DNA of 64,000 bases from Aquabacter sp040049275 (lineage in GTDB: Bacteria > Pseudomonadota > Alphaproteobacteria > Rhizobiales > Xanthobacteraceae). Shown here one piece after another: positions 43,093 through 51,707 of the stretch. Under the pieces are notes generated by a model that was not told where the DNA came from, made no database searches, and saw nothing but the letters and a program-made list of their open reading frames with translations. Numbering within the stretch: the first letter of the stretch is position 1; every line of letters starts with the position of its first letter. The stretch covers positions 248,001-312,000 of the forward strand of contig NZ_JBDZDT010000007.1 of the NCBI RefSeq assembly GCF_040049275.1. The letters are read 5' to 3'. The position numbers and the translations under genes were made by a program.

Positions 43093-43878
43093 TTACTGAC
43101 GCTTCCTGCGCTCCGCCGACAGGTCCGCCATCAGCCGTGAGATCCGCCAGGCATTCTCGCCCAGATCGTGGATGCCGTAGCGCGAGGCGGAGCGCACGTC
43201 GATGCGCGCGCCGCGCTGCGTCGGCCGCACCCGGATCACCACGTCGTTGCGGAAGCCCAGCAGCGGGGTCTGGGCCACCGCCTCGATCTGCCCGTCGCGC
43301 ACGCCACCGCGCGGCGGCACCGAATCGAGGATGCGCCAGTGGCGGGCGCGCACCAAAGCCAGAACGGCGTTGAAGGCTTCTTCCGGCGTCGCGTCGAGGT
43401 CCACCGGCTTGATGCCGGGATAGGCGCCGCGCTGGAGCGCGCTTACGGCATCGCCCGGATATAGGGAGGGATTGGCCGCGCTCGGGCGGGCGAAGCCCAT
43501 GGCGCGGAAGCGCGGGGGATCGGCGACGTCGGTTGTGAGGTCCGTGAGCGGCGGCAGCATGAGGCCGCGCGCCAGCACGGCGGCGGGCACAGCCAGCAGG
43601 GCCAGAGCGATGAACAGGGCGCCGACCGCCGCGCCGAGGCCGCGCCAGCCGCTCTCCCAGATGCTGATGCACGCACCGATGGCCACCAACCCGCCGATGA
43701 GCGCCATGCCGAGGCCCACGGCAAGGGTCGCCACCGCCGGCTCGAAGGTGAGAAGGTCGGCGCGGTAGAGGCCGGCGGCGAGGGCGATCACCGGGATGGA
43801 GAACAGAGCGAGCCGGAGGCTCCACACCGCGAGCGCCGAGGTGCGTTCCTCCACATAGAGGCCGCGCTTGATCAGCAT
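43093..43878 (-). CDS. DUF1499-domain membrane protein
   Basis: A 261-residue protein with three or four N-terminal transmembrane segments (about 20-42, 48-70 and 80-105) and a C-terminal DUF1499 domain (about 140-250). The latter has YPGIKPVDLDATPEEAF, ARHWRILD, the hydrophobic VAQTPLLGFRNDVVIRVRP and SASRYGIHDLGENAWRI. DUF1499 proteins are of unknown role, often with lipid or envelope associations. Its start overlaps the end of the HAD hydrolase gene by 7 bases, so they are coupled. Confidence 0.85.
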   Translation of the reverse strand: MLIKRGLYVEERTSALAVWSLRLALFSIPVIALAAGLYRADLLTFEPAVATLAVGLGMALIGGLVAIGACISIWESGWRGLGAAVGALFIALALLAVPAAVLARGLMLPPLTDLTTDVADPPRFRAMGFARPSAANPSLYPGDAVSALQRGAYPGIKPVDLDATPEEAFNAVLALVRARHWRILDSVPPRGGVRDGQIEAVAQTPLLGFRNDVVIRVRPTQRGARIDVRSASRYGIHDLGENAWRISRLMADLSAERRKRQ

Positions 43879-44585
43879 GGCACCGCCTCCAGGAGATGGG
43901 CCGGAAGGTCGTCGATGGAATCCACGACGAGATCGGCCTCGCCATAGAGATGCTCCACCGGCGCGGGGCCGGTGCGCACCAGGATGAAGCGGGCGCCGGC
44001 GCTGCGCGCTGCGGTGAAATCGTGAACGCTGTCGCCGATCACCGCCATTTCCTGGGGCTCAAGGGCGAATTGCTCGGCCACCGCGCTCACCATGCCGGGG
44101 TCGGGCTTCGAGCCGTATCCGGAATCATATCCATGCACCGCGTCGAAATAAGACAGCACGCCGAGGGCGCGCGCCTGATCACGGGCGCTGGCTTCGGCGT
44201 CGTTCGTGACGATGGCGAGGCGCAGGCCCGCATCGCGCAGATGCTTCAGCACCTCCGCCGGCCGGCCGATGGGGGTGAGGTGGTGCAGGCCCCCCTCGCG
44301 GAACAGGTGGTCGATAAGGCCGAGGAAGTCCTTGTCCGCCGGGCAGCCCAGGGCTTCTGCCCAGAGCGGGCCGTAATGGGCGGAGGAGCCGGCCACCAGC
44401 GGGGAGGAGGGCAGGAAGCGCTCCTCATCGGGCAGATACTCGCTCACCTCTTCCAGGCGCTTCAGTGCGGCGGGGTTGCCCTCCGCCAGGGTGCGCATGA
44501 CCGCGCCCGCCGCCGGCCCCCAGGTGCGGTCGAAATGCACCAATGTGCCGTCCTTGTCGAACAGGAGCGCCTTGAGGCCGCGCAT
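43872..44585 (-). CDS. HAD-superfamily phosphatase (Gph-like)
   Basis: A 237-residue HAD hydrolase. Motif I is FDKDGTLV with nucleophile Asp10 and Asp12, motif II the Thr in IVTND, motif III the Lys in GSKPDPGM, motif IV GDSVHDF. A helical cap domain occupies about residues 18-100. Phosphoglycolate phosphatase-like, but the substrate is uncertain. It overlaps DUF1499 downstream. The 230 bases upstream (44586-44816) show no other gene. Confidence 0.88.
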   Translation of the reverse strand: MRGLKALLFDKDGTLVHFDRTWGPAAGAVMRTLAEGNPAALKRLEEVSEYLPDEERFLPSSPLVAGSSAHYGPLWAEALGCPADKDFLGLIDHLFREGGLHHLTPIGRPAEVLKHLRDAGLRLAIVTNDAEASARDQARALGVLSYFDAVHGYDSGYGSKPDPGMVSAVAEQFALEPQEMAVIGDSVHDFTAARSAGARFILVRTGPAPVEHLYGEADLVVDSIDDLPAHLLEAVPC

Positions 44586-44816
44586 GGAAACTCAAATCCG
44601 GAAGCCGGCCACGGAATGCGGGCGGCTCCGCGCATGAACCACGACTACGGCCCCTTCTTCAATATCTCCCGAGGGGACCGCGACGCGATGTTTGCACGAA
44701 GCACATGGGGTGGAGAGCCAAAATTCTTTTGATTTCAGTTGCTTGGAAGGTGGCGACGGTAGCTTTTGGTGCATGGCGGCTTCCCACGGGCCGATCCTGC
44801 TTCTAAGATCGGCCAG

Positions 44817-45977
44817 ATGCGCCTGCGATCTCCCGCCCCTTTTGCGTCGCCCGAGCCGGAGGCGCCCGCCAATCTCTCCTCCCCGCGGCGGCGTCTTTCG
44901 GCCACCGCCTTGATGGTGTTGGGGCTGAGCTTCGCCTTCGAGGCGGCGGCAACGCCCTTGCCGACGCCGCGCCCTGGCACTCCAGTGGCGCAGCCCCCCG
45001 CGCGGACGCAGGCCAGAAGCGATCGCCTGCCCACCGCCAACGTACCCTTCCCCCCGTCGCGCCCCATGGACCTTGGGGAAGAAGAGGACGAGACGGAAGA
45101 AGAGCATCCCATGCAGGCGAATACGGCGCCGCAGCCGGCGGGCGCGCCATCCCAGGCGCGGGCGCCGTCATCTCTCCCGCCCGTATCCGCCGAGGCCGCC
45201 AATGTGCCCCTGGGCGAGCTGCCGGCCTTGTGCGCGGCGCTGGTGGAGCAGAAGGCGATCCTCGCGGAGCGCGCCCCGCCCGTGACCACGAAGCCGGGCT
45301 GTTCCTTGCCTGTCCCCGTGCGGCTTACGGGCGTGCGGCTCGCCGATGGCAATGTGGCGGCGCTCAATCCCGCCGCCATCCTGCGCTGCGAAGCCGCCGC
45401 CGCCATCGCCACCTGGATGCGCGATGATATCGGCCCGGCGGTGGCCGCGCTCGGCACCCGGCTCGACACCATCAAGGTGGCGGATTCCTACGACTGCCGG
45501 CCGCAGAACCGCATTCGCGGCGGGAAGATGAGCGAGCACGGCATGGGCAATGCCTTCGACACCTATGGCTTCGTGCTGGCCGACAAGCGGGTGATCGAGG
45601 TGAAGAACGGCAGCATGCCGCTGGACTTCCAGAACGCCATGAAGGCCTCCGCCTGCACCCGCTTCAGCACGGTGCTCGGCCCCGGCTCCGATGGCTACCA
45701 TGAAGACCACATCCACGTGGACATGGCGGTGCGCCGGCTCGATATCAAACTCTGCAAATGGACCATCAAGACTCCGGCTCCCGCCGCCGTCGCCCGTGTC
45801 GAGCCGCGGGCCGGCGCCAAAGCCACCGTGCCGGATGAAGCGCCTACGTCCGGTCCGGCTGCGGAAGAGGCCGAGAAGCAGATGGAGGCCGAGGCCCATG
45901 CGGATGCGGACCCCGTTCCGCTGCCGCCGCGCCGTCCCGCCAGCCTCCCGTCCCGCTCCGCCCCGCCGCGGGGGTAG
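44817..45977 (+). CDS. Extensin-like C-terminal-domain protein
   Basis: A 386-residue envelope protein: a signal-like segment (about 28-45, SATALMVLGLSFAFEAAA), a Pro/Gln/Ala-rich low-complexity linker (about 45-140), then the extensin-like domain (about 145-320). That domain has CSLPVPVRLTGV, SYDCRPQNRI, SEHGMGNAFDTYGF and the metal-like HEDHIHVDMA, which recalls M15 peptidases. A charged tail rich in Glu/Pro/Arg ends the chain. The start is uncertain; ATG at 44817 is in frame and lies after an unlikely TTG start at 44766. It probably acts on, or binds, cell-wall polymers in the periplasm. Confidence 0.8.
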   Translation: MRLRSPAPFASPEPEAPANLSSPRRRLSATALMVLGLSFAFEAAATPLPTPRPGTPVAQPPARTQARSDRLPTANVPFPPSRPMDLGEEEDETEEEHPMQANTAPQPAGAPSQARAPSSLPPVSAEAANVPLGELPALCAALVEQKAILAERAPPVTTKPGCSLPVPVRLTGVRLADGNVAALNPAAILRCEAAAAIATWMRDDIGPAVAALGTRLDTIKVADSYDCRPQNRIRGGKMSEHGMGNAFDTYGFVLADKRVIEVKNGSMPLDFQNAMKASACTRFSTVLGPGSDGYHEDHIHVDMAVRRLDIKLCKWTIKTPAPAAVARVEPRAGAKATVPDEAPTSGPAAEEAEKQMEAEAHADADPVPLPPRRPASLPSRSAPPRG

Positions 45978-46014
45978 GCTGGATCGACATTCAGAGCCAA
46001 CCTCGCCGCTTTCA

Positions 46015-46146
46015 CCCTCCCCCCTTGCGGGGGAGGGCAGGGAGGGGGGTGATACCCTCTCCGCCAGCGCAGCGCCGAGGTGATGCTCCAGGCCGAGGCC
46101 GCATCACCCCCCTCCCCAACCCTCCCCCGCAAGGGGGGAGGGGGGT
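46015..46146. repeat. CT/GA-rich palindromic repeat, copy 4
   Basis: Nearly the same sequence as copy 1 at 8652: CCCTCCCCCCTTGCGGGGGAGGG arms in inverted orientation, with inner GGAGGGGGGTGAT and ATCACCCCCCTCC pairing. It lies between the convergent extensin-like and L,D-transpeptidase genes. Confidence 0.8.
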
Positions 46147-46189
46147 CCGGAGTTCCAGCCGCGTGCACCGAGTGCGGCATGCCCCAAAA

Positions 46190-46223
46190 AAGAAAATGCC
46201 CGGCCGGAGCCGGGCATTTTCTT
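46190..46223. terminator. Bidirectional Rho-independent terminator
   Basis: A perfect 15-bp stem, AAGAAAATGCCCGGC / GCCGGGCATTTTCTT with loop CGGA. A- and T-runs at the two ends make it work in both directions; it lies 27 bases beyond the L,D-transpeptidase stop. Confidence 0.92.
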
Positions 46224-46250
46224 ATTCAGCGTTAAGGAACTGTCGAGACC

Positions 46251-46853
46251 TCAGAGCACCACCACGTTCGCGCCCATGGGCACGCGGTTGTAGAGGTCGA
46301 TCACATCCTCGTTCAGCATGCGGATGCAGCCGGAAGAGATGGCCTGGCCCAGCAATTCAGGCTGGTTGGTGCCGTGGATGCGGAACAACGTGTCCTTGTT
46401 GCCCTGGTAGAGATAGAGCGCGCGGGCACCCATGGGATTGTGCGGGCCGGGACCCACAAAAGCGGGCAGGCCGGCGATGCGCTGGTGGATTTCCGGGGTC
46501 GGCGTCCAGCTCGGCCATTCGGCCTTGCGGCCCACCTTGGCGTCGCCGCGGAACGCAAGGCTCTCTTCGCCCACGGTCACGCCATAGCGGATCGCGGTGC
46601 CGTCGCCCTGCACGTAATAAAGGAACTTCTTGTCGGTATCGACGACGATGGTCCCGGGCTTCTCCTTGCCGGAATAGTCGACGATGTGCCGGGCGAACAT
46701 GCCGTCCGGCTTCACCTTCGGGTAGGGCGCGTTGGCAAGCAACTGCTTGTCACGCGGCTTAAGAGCTGCCTCGGGCGCCGGCTGAGGCGTGGATGTCATG
46801 CACCCCGCCAAAAGCAGCCCGAGCAGAACAGCCGCAACCGTCCGCACCGTCAT
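46251..46853 (-). CDS. L,D-transpeptidase (YkuD) lipoprotein
   Basis: A 200-residue YkuD-domain enzyme that makes 3-3 peptidoglycan crosslinks or attaches proteins to peptidoglycan. The N-terminus is a lipobox signal, LLLAGC with Cys18. The catalytic segment is RIHGTNQPELLGQAISSGCIRM (HGT...SxGCIR) and the substrate loop GPGPHNPMGARALYLYQG. The ATG at 46853 gives a proper lipoprotein signal, whereas the open frame extends 39 unlikely codons upstream. Likely anchored at the outer membrane. Confidence 0.92.
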   Translation of the reverse strand: MTVRTVAAVLLGLLLAGCMTSTPQPAPEAALKPRDKQLLANAPYPKVKPDGMFARHIVDYSGKEKPGTIVVDTDKKFLYYVQGDGTAIRYGVTVGEESLAFRGDAKVGRKAEWPSWTPTPEIHQRIAGLPAFVGPGPHNPMGARALYLYQGNKDTLFRIHGTNQPELLGQAISSGCIRMLNEDVIDLYNRVPMGANVVVL

Positions 46854-47162
46854 GTCAGCCTCGTAAGAATCGTAGTGAACGAAATCGAATGAACTGGAAT
46901 TACCGGAATGCGACGCAGCCTTGAAGGGGCCGTAATGGCGCCACGATGCGGTGCGGAAAAGGCGTGGCAAAAATGTCTCAGCTTCTCACCTTTCGTCACC
47001 GTTAACCCGCCCTTGCAAGTTTCCGGCGATCCTTCCGCACTAAGACCTCAGTCATGTCGCTGCATCTGCACAGTTTCGACGCACTTGCACACCATCTGTC
47101 TGAGATCTTGAGAGGATGGCGCATTCGTTTTAGGCAGAGCGCCAAAGTAAGGGAGAGTCGTT
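46854..47162. other. Intergenic gap without recognised gene
   Basis: This 309-base divergent gap between the L,D-transpeptidase gene and the 69-residue protein must contain promoters for both. It is less GC-rich near 46865-46910. I see no convincing RNA gene, repeat or strong palindrome. Confidence 0.5.
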
Positions 47163-47372
47163 ATGTCCAATGCCCAGCCCGCGCAGGAACAGTCTCCGCG
47201 CGCGGAGGCCGACAAGAACCGTTATGGCGCCCAGACGGCGCAGTGGCGGGAGATCGGAATCGCTGCGGTGGCCGCGGGTGCGCGCTACGCCGGCGAGGCA
47301 AAGCAGACCAAGAGCGCCGGCGAGCCCAACAAGGTGGTCACGCTTCGCGACATCGACCATCTCGCGGCGTGA
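47163..47372 (+). CDS. Small hypothetical protein
   Basis: A 69-residue hydrophilic protein with GGGAGAG before its ATG. It starts MSNAQPAQEQSPRAEADKN and contains WREIGIAAVAAGARYAG, a possible amphipathic helix. No cysteine, signal peptide or membrane segment. No family recognised. A short stem (CCGGCGG/CCGCCGG at 47399-47421) follows the stop and could end the transcript before corA. Confidence 0.6.
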   Translation: MSNAQPAQEQSPRAEADKNRYGAQTAQWREIGIAAVAAGARYAGEAKQTKSAGEPNKVVTLRDIDHLAA

Positions 47373-47485
47373 TTTCCCCGGCCTGATCGTCTAAGCAACC
47401 GGCGGCCTCGTTGACCGCCGGCTCTTACGGCCCTGGCGCGGAACCGCGCGAGAAGCGAATGGCCTGACGGGCGGCGAGGACGTTC

Positions 47486-48451
47486 ATGCTGGTTGCTTAT
47501 GTTGCGTCGCAGGGCAATCTCTGCCCGCGCCCGGTCGAACACGGCGCCGATGCGCCCACCGATGCGGTCTGGCTTGATCTCGTCCTGCCCGAGCCCGATG
47601 AGGACAAGGCGGTCGAGCGCGCGGTCGGGGTGGAAGTCCCCACCCGCGAGGAGATGCGCAAGATCGAGCCGTCGAGCCGGCTCTACGTGGAAGATTCCGC
47701 CCGCTACATGACGCTGTCGGTGCTGTGCGGCGGAGAGGGTGACACCCTCTTCGTGACGCCGGTCACCTTCATCCTCGCCAACGGAAAGCTCGTCACGGTC
47801 CGCTATGCGGAGCCGCGGCCGTTCGCGACCCTGGCGGGGCGGATGGAGAGGTCCTGCCCGCTCAATGTCACGGGCGACACGGTTCTCATCGATCTTCTCG
47901 AATCCATCATCGATCGCACCGCCGACATCCTCGAGCAGGCCGGCCAGGACATCGAGCGCCTGTCCAAGCGCATCTTCGAGCGCAACGGGACGCGCCGCGA
48001 CTATCGCGCCATCATGTCCCATGTGGGACGGAAGGAGGGACTGACGTCCTATGCGCGCGAGGCGCTCAACTCCCTCTCGCGCATGATCGCCTTCCTCGGC
48101 ACGTCCGGCGAGGCGGCGCCCATCCGCTCCGAGCTCAAGGCGGACCTGAAGAGCATGGCGCGGGACGTGCAGGGGCTCTCGGACTACGCGAACTTCCTCG
48201 CCAACAAGCTCCAGTTCATCCTGGACGGGACCGTGGGCCTCGTCAGCCTGGAACAGAACAACATCATCAAGATCTTCGCGGTGCTCTCCGTGGTCTTCAT
48301 GCCGCCGACGCTGATCGCGTCCATCTACGGCATGAATTTCGAGCACATTCCGGAGCTGCATTTCGTCGAGGGCTACCCCATAGCGCTGGTGGCCATGGTG
48401 ATCTCGGCGATCGCCCCGTATCTCTTCTTCAAATGGCGCGGCTGGCTGTAG
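47486..48451 (+). CDS. corA: CorA-family magnesium/divalent cation transporter
   Basis: A 321-residue inner-membrane channel. The cytosolic N-terminal domain (about 1-255) ends in a long helix (around DYANFLANKLQFILDGTVGL), and the two C-terminal membrane helices carry the selectivity motif YGMNFEHIPEL, the GMN signature, followed by the short loop. It begins MLVAYVASQGN and keeps the EDSARYMTLSV strand of the alpha/beta domain. Length is normal for CorA. Confidence 0.92.
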   Translation: MLVAYVASQGNLCPRPVEHGADAPTDAVWLDLVLPEPDEDKAVERAVGVEVPTREEMRKIEPSSRLYVEDSARYMTLSVLCGGEGDTLFVTPVTFILANGKLVTVRYAEPRPFATLAGRMERSCPLNVTGDTVLIDLLESIIDRTADILEQAGQDIERLSKRIFERNGTRRDYRAIMSHVGRKEGLTSYAREALNSLSRMIAFLGTSGEAAPIRSELKADLKSMARDVQGLSDYANFLANKLQFILDGTVGLVSLEQNNIIKIFAVLSVVFMPPTLIASIYGMNFEHIPELHFVEGYPIALVAMVISAIAPYLFFKWRGWL

Positions 48452-48459
48452 ACCCCCGC

Positions 48460-48556
48460 ACGTCATGGCCGGGCTTGACCCGGCCATCCACGCCCATCCC
48501 CTGAGCGCCCACCCAGCGGAGCCCTGTAGATGCCCGGGTCAAGCCCGGCCATGACG
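48460..48556. repeat. Two-arm palindromic repeat, copy 8
   Basis: Left arm CGTCATGGCCGGGCTTGACC (GGCC subtype); right arm ATGCCCGGGTCAAGCCCGGC, whose own halves are mixed (GCCC on one side, GGCC on the other). It lies between convergent corA and a dehydrogenase gene. Confidence 0.8.
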
Positions 48557-48563
48557 TTTCACG

Positions 48564-49328
48564 TCAGACGTTCTGTCCGCCGTCGATATGGATCTCGGCG
48601 CCGTTGAGGTAGGACGAGGTCTCGGTGCACAGCACATAGATGATCTTCGCCACCTCGTCCGGCGTGCCGAGCCGCTGCATGGGGATCTCGGCGACGATCT
48701 TCTCCGTGCCGGGGGAGAGGATGGCGGTGTCGATCTCGCCCGGCGCGATGGCGTTCACCCGCACGCCGCGCCGCCCGAAATCCCGCGCCATCTCCCGCGT
48801 CAGTGCCGCGAGCGCCGCCTTGGAAGTGGCATAGGCGGCGCCGGCGAAGGGATGCACCCGCGCGCCGGCGATGGAAGTGACGTTCACCACCGAGCCCCGT
48901 GCCGCCTCCAGTTCGCCGATGAGGCCGCGCGCCAGCATGATGGGCGCGAAGAAGTTCACCTGGAACACGTGCATCCAGGTTTCCCGCTCGGTGTCGATGG
49001 TGCCGAGCCGCGCGCCGCCCTCGCCCTTGGGCGAGATGCCGGCATTGTTCACCAGCGCGTGCAACTGGCCGGCGGGCAGGCGGCTGCGGATTTCGGCAAT
49101 GGCCTTGTCCGCATCGTCGGGGTCGGAAAGGTCCACTTGGATGTGGTCCTCCGGCCCCGCGCCCCACGGGCACTGCTCCGGAAAGGCGTGGCGCGAGCAG
49201 GTGATGACGCGCCATCCGGCGCTGGAGAAGCGCTTGACGGTCGCATGGCCGATGCCCCGGGAAGCGCCGGTGAGCAGCATAATCCGCTGCGGCTGGTTGG
49301 AAGCGGGGCGCATTGATCCTCGGTTCAT
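48564..49328 (-). CDS. SDR-family oxidoreductase
   Basis: A 254-residue classical short-chain dehydrogenase. LLTGASRGIGHATV is the cofactor loop, NNAGISP near residue 94, the catalytic Ser in NVTSIAG, and YATSK the Tyr/Lys pair. An N-terminal five-residue extension may be spurious: the second ATG (49313) is also possible. The substrate is unknown. It is convergent with corA; the pdxH gene lies upstream on the same strand after a gap of about 70 bases. Confidence 0.88.
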   Translation of the reverse strand: MNRGSMRPASNQPQRIMLLTGASRGIGHATVKRFSSAGWRVITCSRHAFPEQCPWGAGPEDHIQVDLSDPDDADKAIAEIRSRLPAGQLHALVNNAGISPKGEGGARLGTIDTERETWMHVFQVNFFAPIMLARGLIGELEAARGSVVNVTSIAGARVHPFAGAAYATSKAALAALTREMARDFGRRGVRVNAIAPGEIDTAILSPGTEKIVAEIPMQRLGTPDEVAKIIYVLCTETSSYLNGAEIHIDGGQNV

Positions 49329-49401
49329 TCAATGCCGGCATAGGCCCGGCGGTGCAGCATAAGGCCGTGAGGCAGCACATTCCGCGCCGCCGCGTCAAGA
49401 A

Positions 49402-50040
49402 TCACGGGTAGAGACGGGTCCTGACCCAGTCCGCGGCCGGCCCCTCGCGCCGGAACACCACGCGGTCATGCAGCCGGAAGGGACGGTCCGCCCAGAATTC
49501 CAAGGCCGTCGGCATCACCCGGAAGCCGGTCCAGTGCGGCGGGCGGGGAACGCTGCCGACGGCGTATTTCGCGGTGGTCGACGCCACCGCCGCCTCCAGC
49601 GCGAAGCGGCCCTCCAGGGGGCGGGACTGCTTGCTTGCCCAGGCGCCGATCTGCGAGAGGCGCGGGCGCGTGGCAAAATAGGCGTCCGCCTCCGCATCGC
49701 TCACCCGCTCCACCGGCCCGCGCGCCCGAACCTGACGGCGCAGCGATTTCCAGTGGAACACGAGGGCCGCCTTGGGCTGGCCGGCAAGCTCCACCCCCTT
49801 GGCGCTCTCCGTATTGGTGAAGAAGACGAAACCGCGCTCATCGAAGCCGTTCAGCAGCACCATGCGCGCATCCGGCAGGCCGTTCGCATCCACCGTGGCG
49901 AGCGTCATGGCGGTGGGATCATTGGGTTCGGAGCGCTTTGCCTCCTCCAGCCATTCGGTGAACAGCCGAAAAGGTTCGCCGGCTTCCGTGAAATCACCGG
50001 TTGTTAAGGGGTTTGTGGCTTCCATGGTGCGATCGGACAT
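49402..50040 (-). CDS. pdxH: Pyridoxine/pyridoxamine 5'-phosphate oxidase
   Basis: A 212-residue FMN enzyme making pyridoxal 5'-phosphate. Motifs: AMTLATVDANGLPDARMVLL (FMN site), FFTNTESAKGVEL, RRQVRARGPVERVS, the signature around SRPLEGRF-like residues, and the C-terminal DRVVFRREGPAADWVRTRLYP with the substrate-binding Arg and the conserved RLYP end. Divergent from a lipoprotein-like gene. Confidence 0.96.
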   Translation of the reverse strand: MSDRTMEATNPLTTGDFTEAGEPFRLFTEWLEEAKRSEPNDPTAMTLATVDANGLPDARMVLLNGFDERGFVFFTNTESAKGVELAGQPKAALVFHWKSLRRQVRARGPVERVSDAEADAYFATRPRLSQIGAWASKQSRPLEGRFALEAAVASTTAKYAVGSVPRPPHWTGFRVMPTALEFWADRPFRLHDRVVFRREGPAADWVRTRLYP

Positions 50041-50057
50041 GCGTAGGGGCCCTTGCC

Positions 50058-50564
50058 GTGCGGCGTCTTCTGGTGCTTGCGTTTCCGGGTCGCGCCGCGC
50101 GGCTCATATATAGGGCCGCACGCGGCACGCGCCCAGCAGGCCGTGCGGCGACCGCCGGCGGACTGCTTCTCTGCGCCATGGCGCTGCCCGGCTGCGGCGC
50201 CCTGAGGCTGGGTGAAGCCGACCCCATGGTCACCGGCTCCATCAAGGTCCAGCCTGTCTCCCTGCCGGTGCCCGCGGGGGACGCTCCCTCCGGCATCGCG
50301 ACCAGTGACTGGGCGCAGGCAAAGCTCGCGCTGGACCAGGCGCTCATCTCCCGCGACAAGGCCGCCAGCATCCCCTGGGACAATCCCAAGACCGGCGCGC
50401 GCGGCACGGCGACGCCCATCGGCGCGTCGGATGCGGACGGCTGCCGAGACTTCCGCATTGGTGTCGTGGACGGCACCGGCGAGCACTGGGTCCAGGGCTC
50501 CGCCTGCCGCGACACCAAGGGCGCGGTCAGCCTGTCGCAGGTGCGAGTGCTAGGACGCGCTTGA
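50058..50564 (+). CDS. RT0821/Lpp0805-like surface lipoprotein
   Basis: A protein of about 168 residues with a lipobox-like LLCAMALPGC preceding the mature part. The C-terminal domain (about 90-165) has IPWDNPKTGARGTATPIG, CRDFRIGVV and WVQGSACRDTKGAVSL, which resembles the 17-kDa surface antigen family (conserved Trp, Asn-Pro, two Cys). The true start is uncertain: GTG at 50058 gives a long basic signal region, while the in-frame ATG at 50178 leaves too little before the Cys. An earlier TTG would overlap the divergent pdxH start. Confidence 0.65.
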   Translation: MRRLLVLAFPGRAARLIYRAARGTRPAGRAATAGGLLLCAMALPGCGALRLGEADPMVTGSIKVQPVSLPVPAGDAPSGIATSDWAQAKLALDQALISRDKAASIPWDNPKTGARGTATPIGASDADGCRDFRIGVVDGTGEHWVQGSACRDTKGAVSLSQVRVLGRA

Positions 50565-50646
50565 GCCGGGGCGTTGCAATCAGGCAACATGTCCTTACAT
50601 GAGCAATGAGGCCGGCCGGAAAGCGCTGGCCCCGAGGTGATTTTCC

Positions 50647-51594
50647 ATGCGCGATCCATACGACGTTCTCGGCGTTGCCAAGGGCGCCGACGAGGCCGAT
50701 ATCAAGCGCGCCTACCGGCGGCTCGCAAAGAAGCTGCATCCGGATTCCAACACGAGCGATCCGAAGGCGCAGGACAAGTTCGCCGAGCTGACCTCGGCCT
50801 ACGACATCCTCTCCGACAAGGAGAAGCGCGGCCAGTTCGACCGGGGCGAGATCGATGCGCAGGGCAAGCCCCGCATGCACGACTTCGCCGGCTTCGGCGG
50901 CGGCCGCCAGCGTCCCGGCGGCTTTTCGGGCTTTGACGGCGACACCATTTTCGAGAGCTTCTCTTTCGGCCAGGAGGGCGCGCGCCGTCAGGGCCGGGCG
51001 GGTGGTGCCGGCGGCGGCTTCGACGATCTGGGCGACATTTTCGGCTTCGGGCGGCAGCGCCGCGCGGCCGGCGGCGGTTTCCAGGCTCCGGCCGGCGGGG
51101 ACACGGAGATTACGCTCCCGGTCTCCTTCGAGGAGGCGAGTGTCGGCGCGAGCAAGCGCGTCTTCCTGCCCAACGGCAAGCAGGTGGACGTGAAGATCGC
51201 TCCCGGCACCCTCGAAGGCCACCGCATGCGGCTGAAAGGGCAGGGGGAACAGAGCCCCCTGGGCGGCCCGGCGGGCGACGCCTATGTGACCATCTCCTAT
51301 TCCGCCCATCCCCAGTTCCGCCGCGAAGGCGAGGATCTGCGCTATGAGGCGCCGGTGCCGCTGGAGGATGCGGTGCTGGGGACGAAGGTGCGCGTGCCGA
51401 CTTTGTCAGGCGCCGTGGACCTGAACATCCCTGCCTGGACTTCCGGTGGGCGCACCTTCCGCCTGCGCGGCAAGGGCCTGCCGAAGGCATCCGGCGGCCA
51501 TGGCGATCTCCTGGTGAGCGTCGAAGTCACCCTGCCGGCGACCCCCGATGCGGAGTTGGAAGCGCTGATGCGCAAGCGGCGCGGCGACGCCTGA
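50647..51594 (+). CDS. DnaJ/CbpA-type co-chaperone
   Basis: A 315-residue J-protein without a zinc-finger domain. The J-domain (about 1-68) has DPYDVLGVAKGADEADIKRAYRR and the HPD at 31-33; a Gly/Phe-rich linker (about 80-155) follows, then two beta-sandwich substrate-binding domains (VSFEEASVGASKRVFLPNG, and the C-terminal GGRTFRLRGKGLPK). It stimulates DnaK. CbpA-like by architecture, but CbpM is not adjacent. Confidence 0.92.
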   Translation: MRDPYDVLGVAKGADEADIKRAYRRLAKKLHPDSNTSDPKAQDKFAELTSAYDILSDKEKRGQFDRGEIDAQGKPRMHDFAGFGGGRQRPGGFSGFDGDTIFESFSFGQEGARRQGRAGGAGGGFDDLGDIFGFGRQRRAAGGGFQAPAGGDTEITLPVSFEEASVGASKRVFLPNGKQVDVKIAPGTLEGHRMRLKGQGEQSPLGGPAGDAYVTISYSAHPQFRREGEDLRYEAPVPLEDAVLGTKVRVPTLSGAVDLNIPAWTSGGRTFRLRGKGLPKASGGHGDLLVSVEVTLPATPDAELEALMRKRRGDA

Positions 51595-51660
51595 GGCGGA
51601 CTGTCGCCTTCCTCTGACGCCGCTGTGAGTGGCCCATGAGGCTTGCCCGCTTAGGATGAG

Positions 51661-51687
51661 CGCGCCGCATTGATGCGGCGCGTTTTT
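51661..51687 (+). terminator. Rho-independent terminator
   Basis: A perfect 10-bp stem (CGCGCCGCAT/ATGCGGCGCG, loop TG) followed by TTTTT, 67 bases after the DnaJ-like stop. Because the loop is only two bases, one or two inner pairs probably stay open. Confidence 0.88.
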
Positions 51688-51707
51688 CTGAAAGCGAGGC
51701 TTTGCCG

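Noticed and set aside
43085..43945. An alternative 286-codon reading of the DUF1499 locus
   Set aside because: Another frame (43093-43878) gives a clear DUF1499 protein with membrane helices; this one is Arg/Pro-rich without motifs.
8652..46146. CT/GA-rich repeats as a CRISPR array
   Set aside because: The copies are single, far apart, internally palindromic and not separated by regular spacers.
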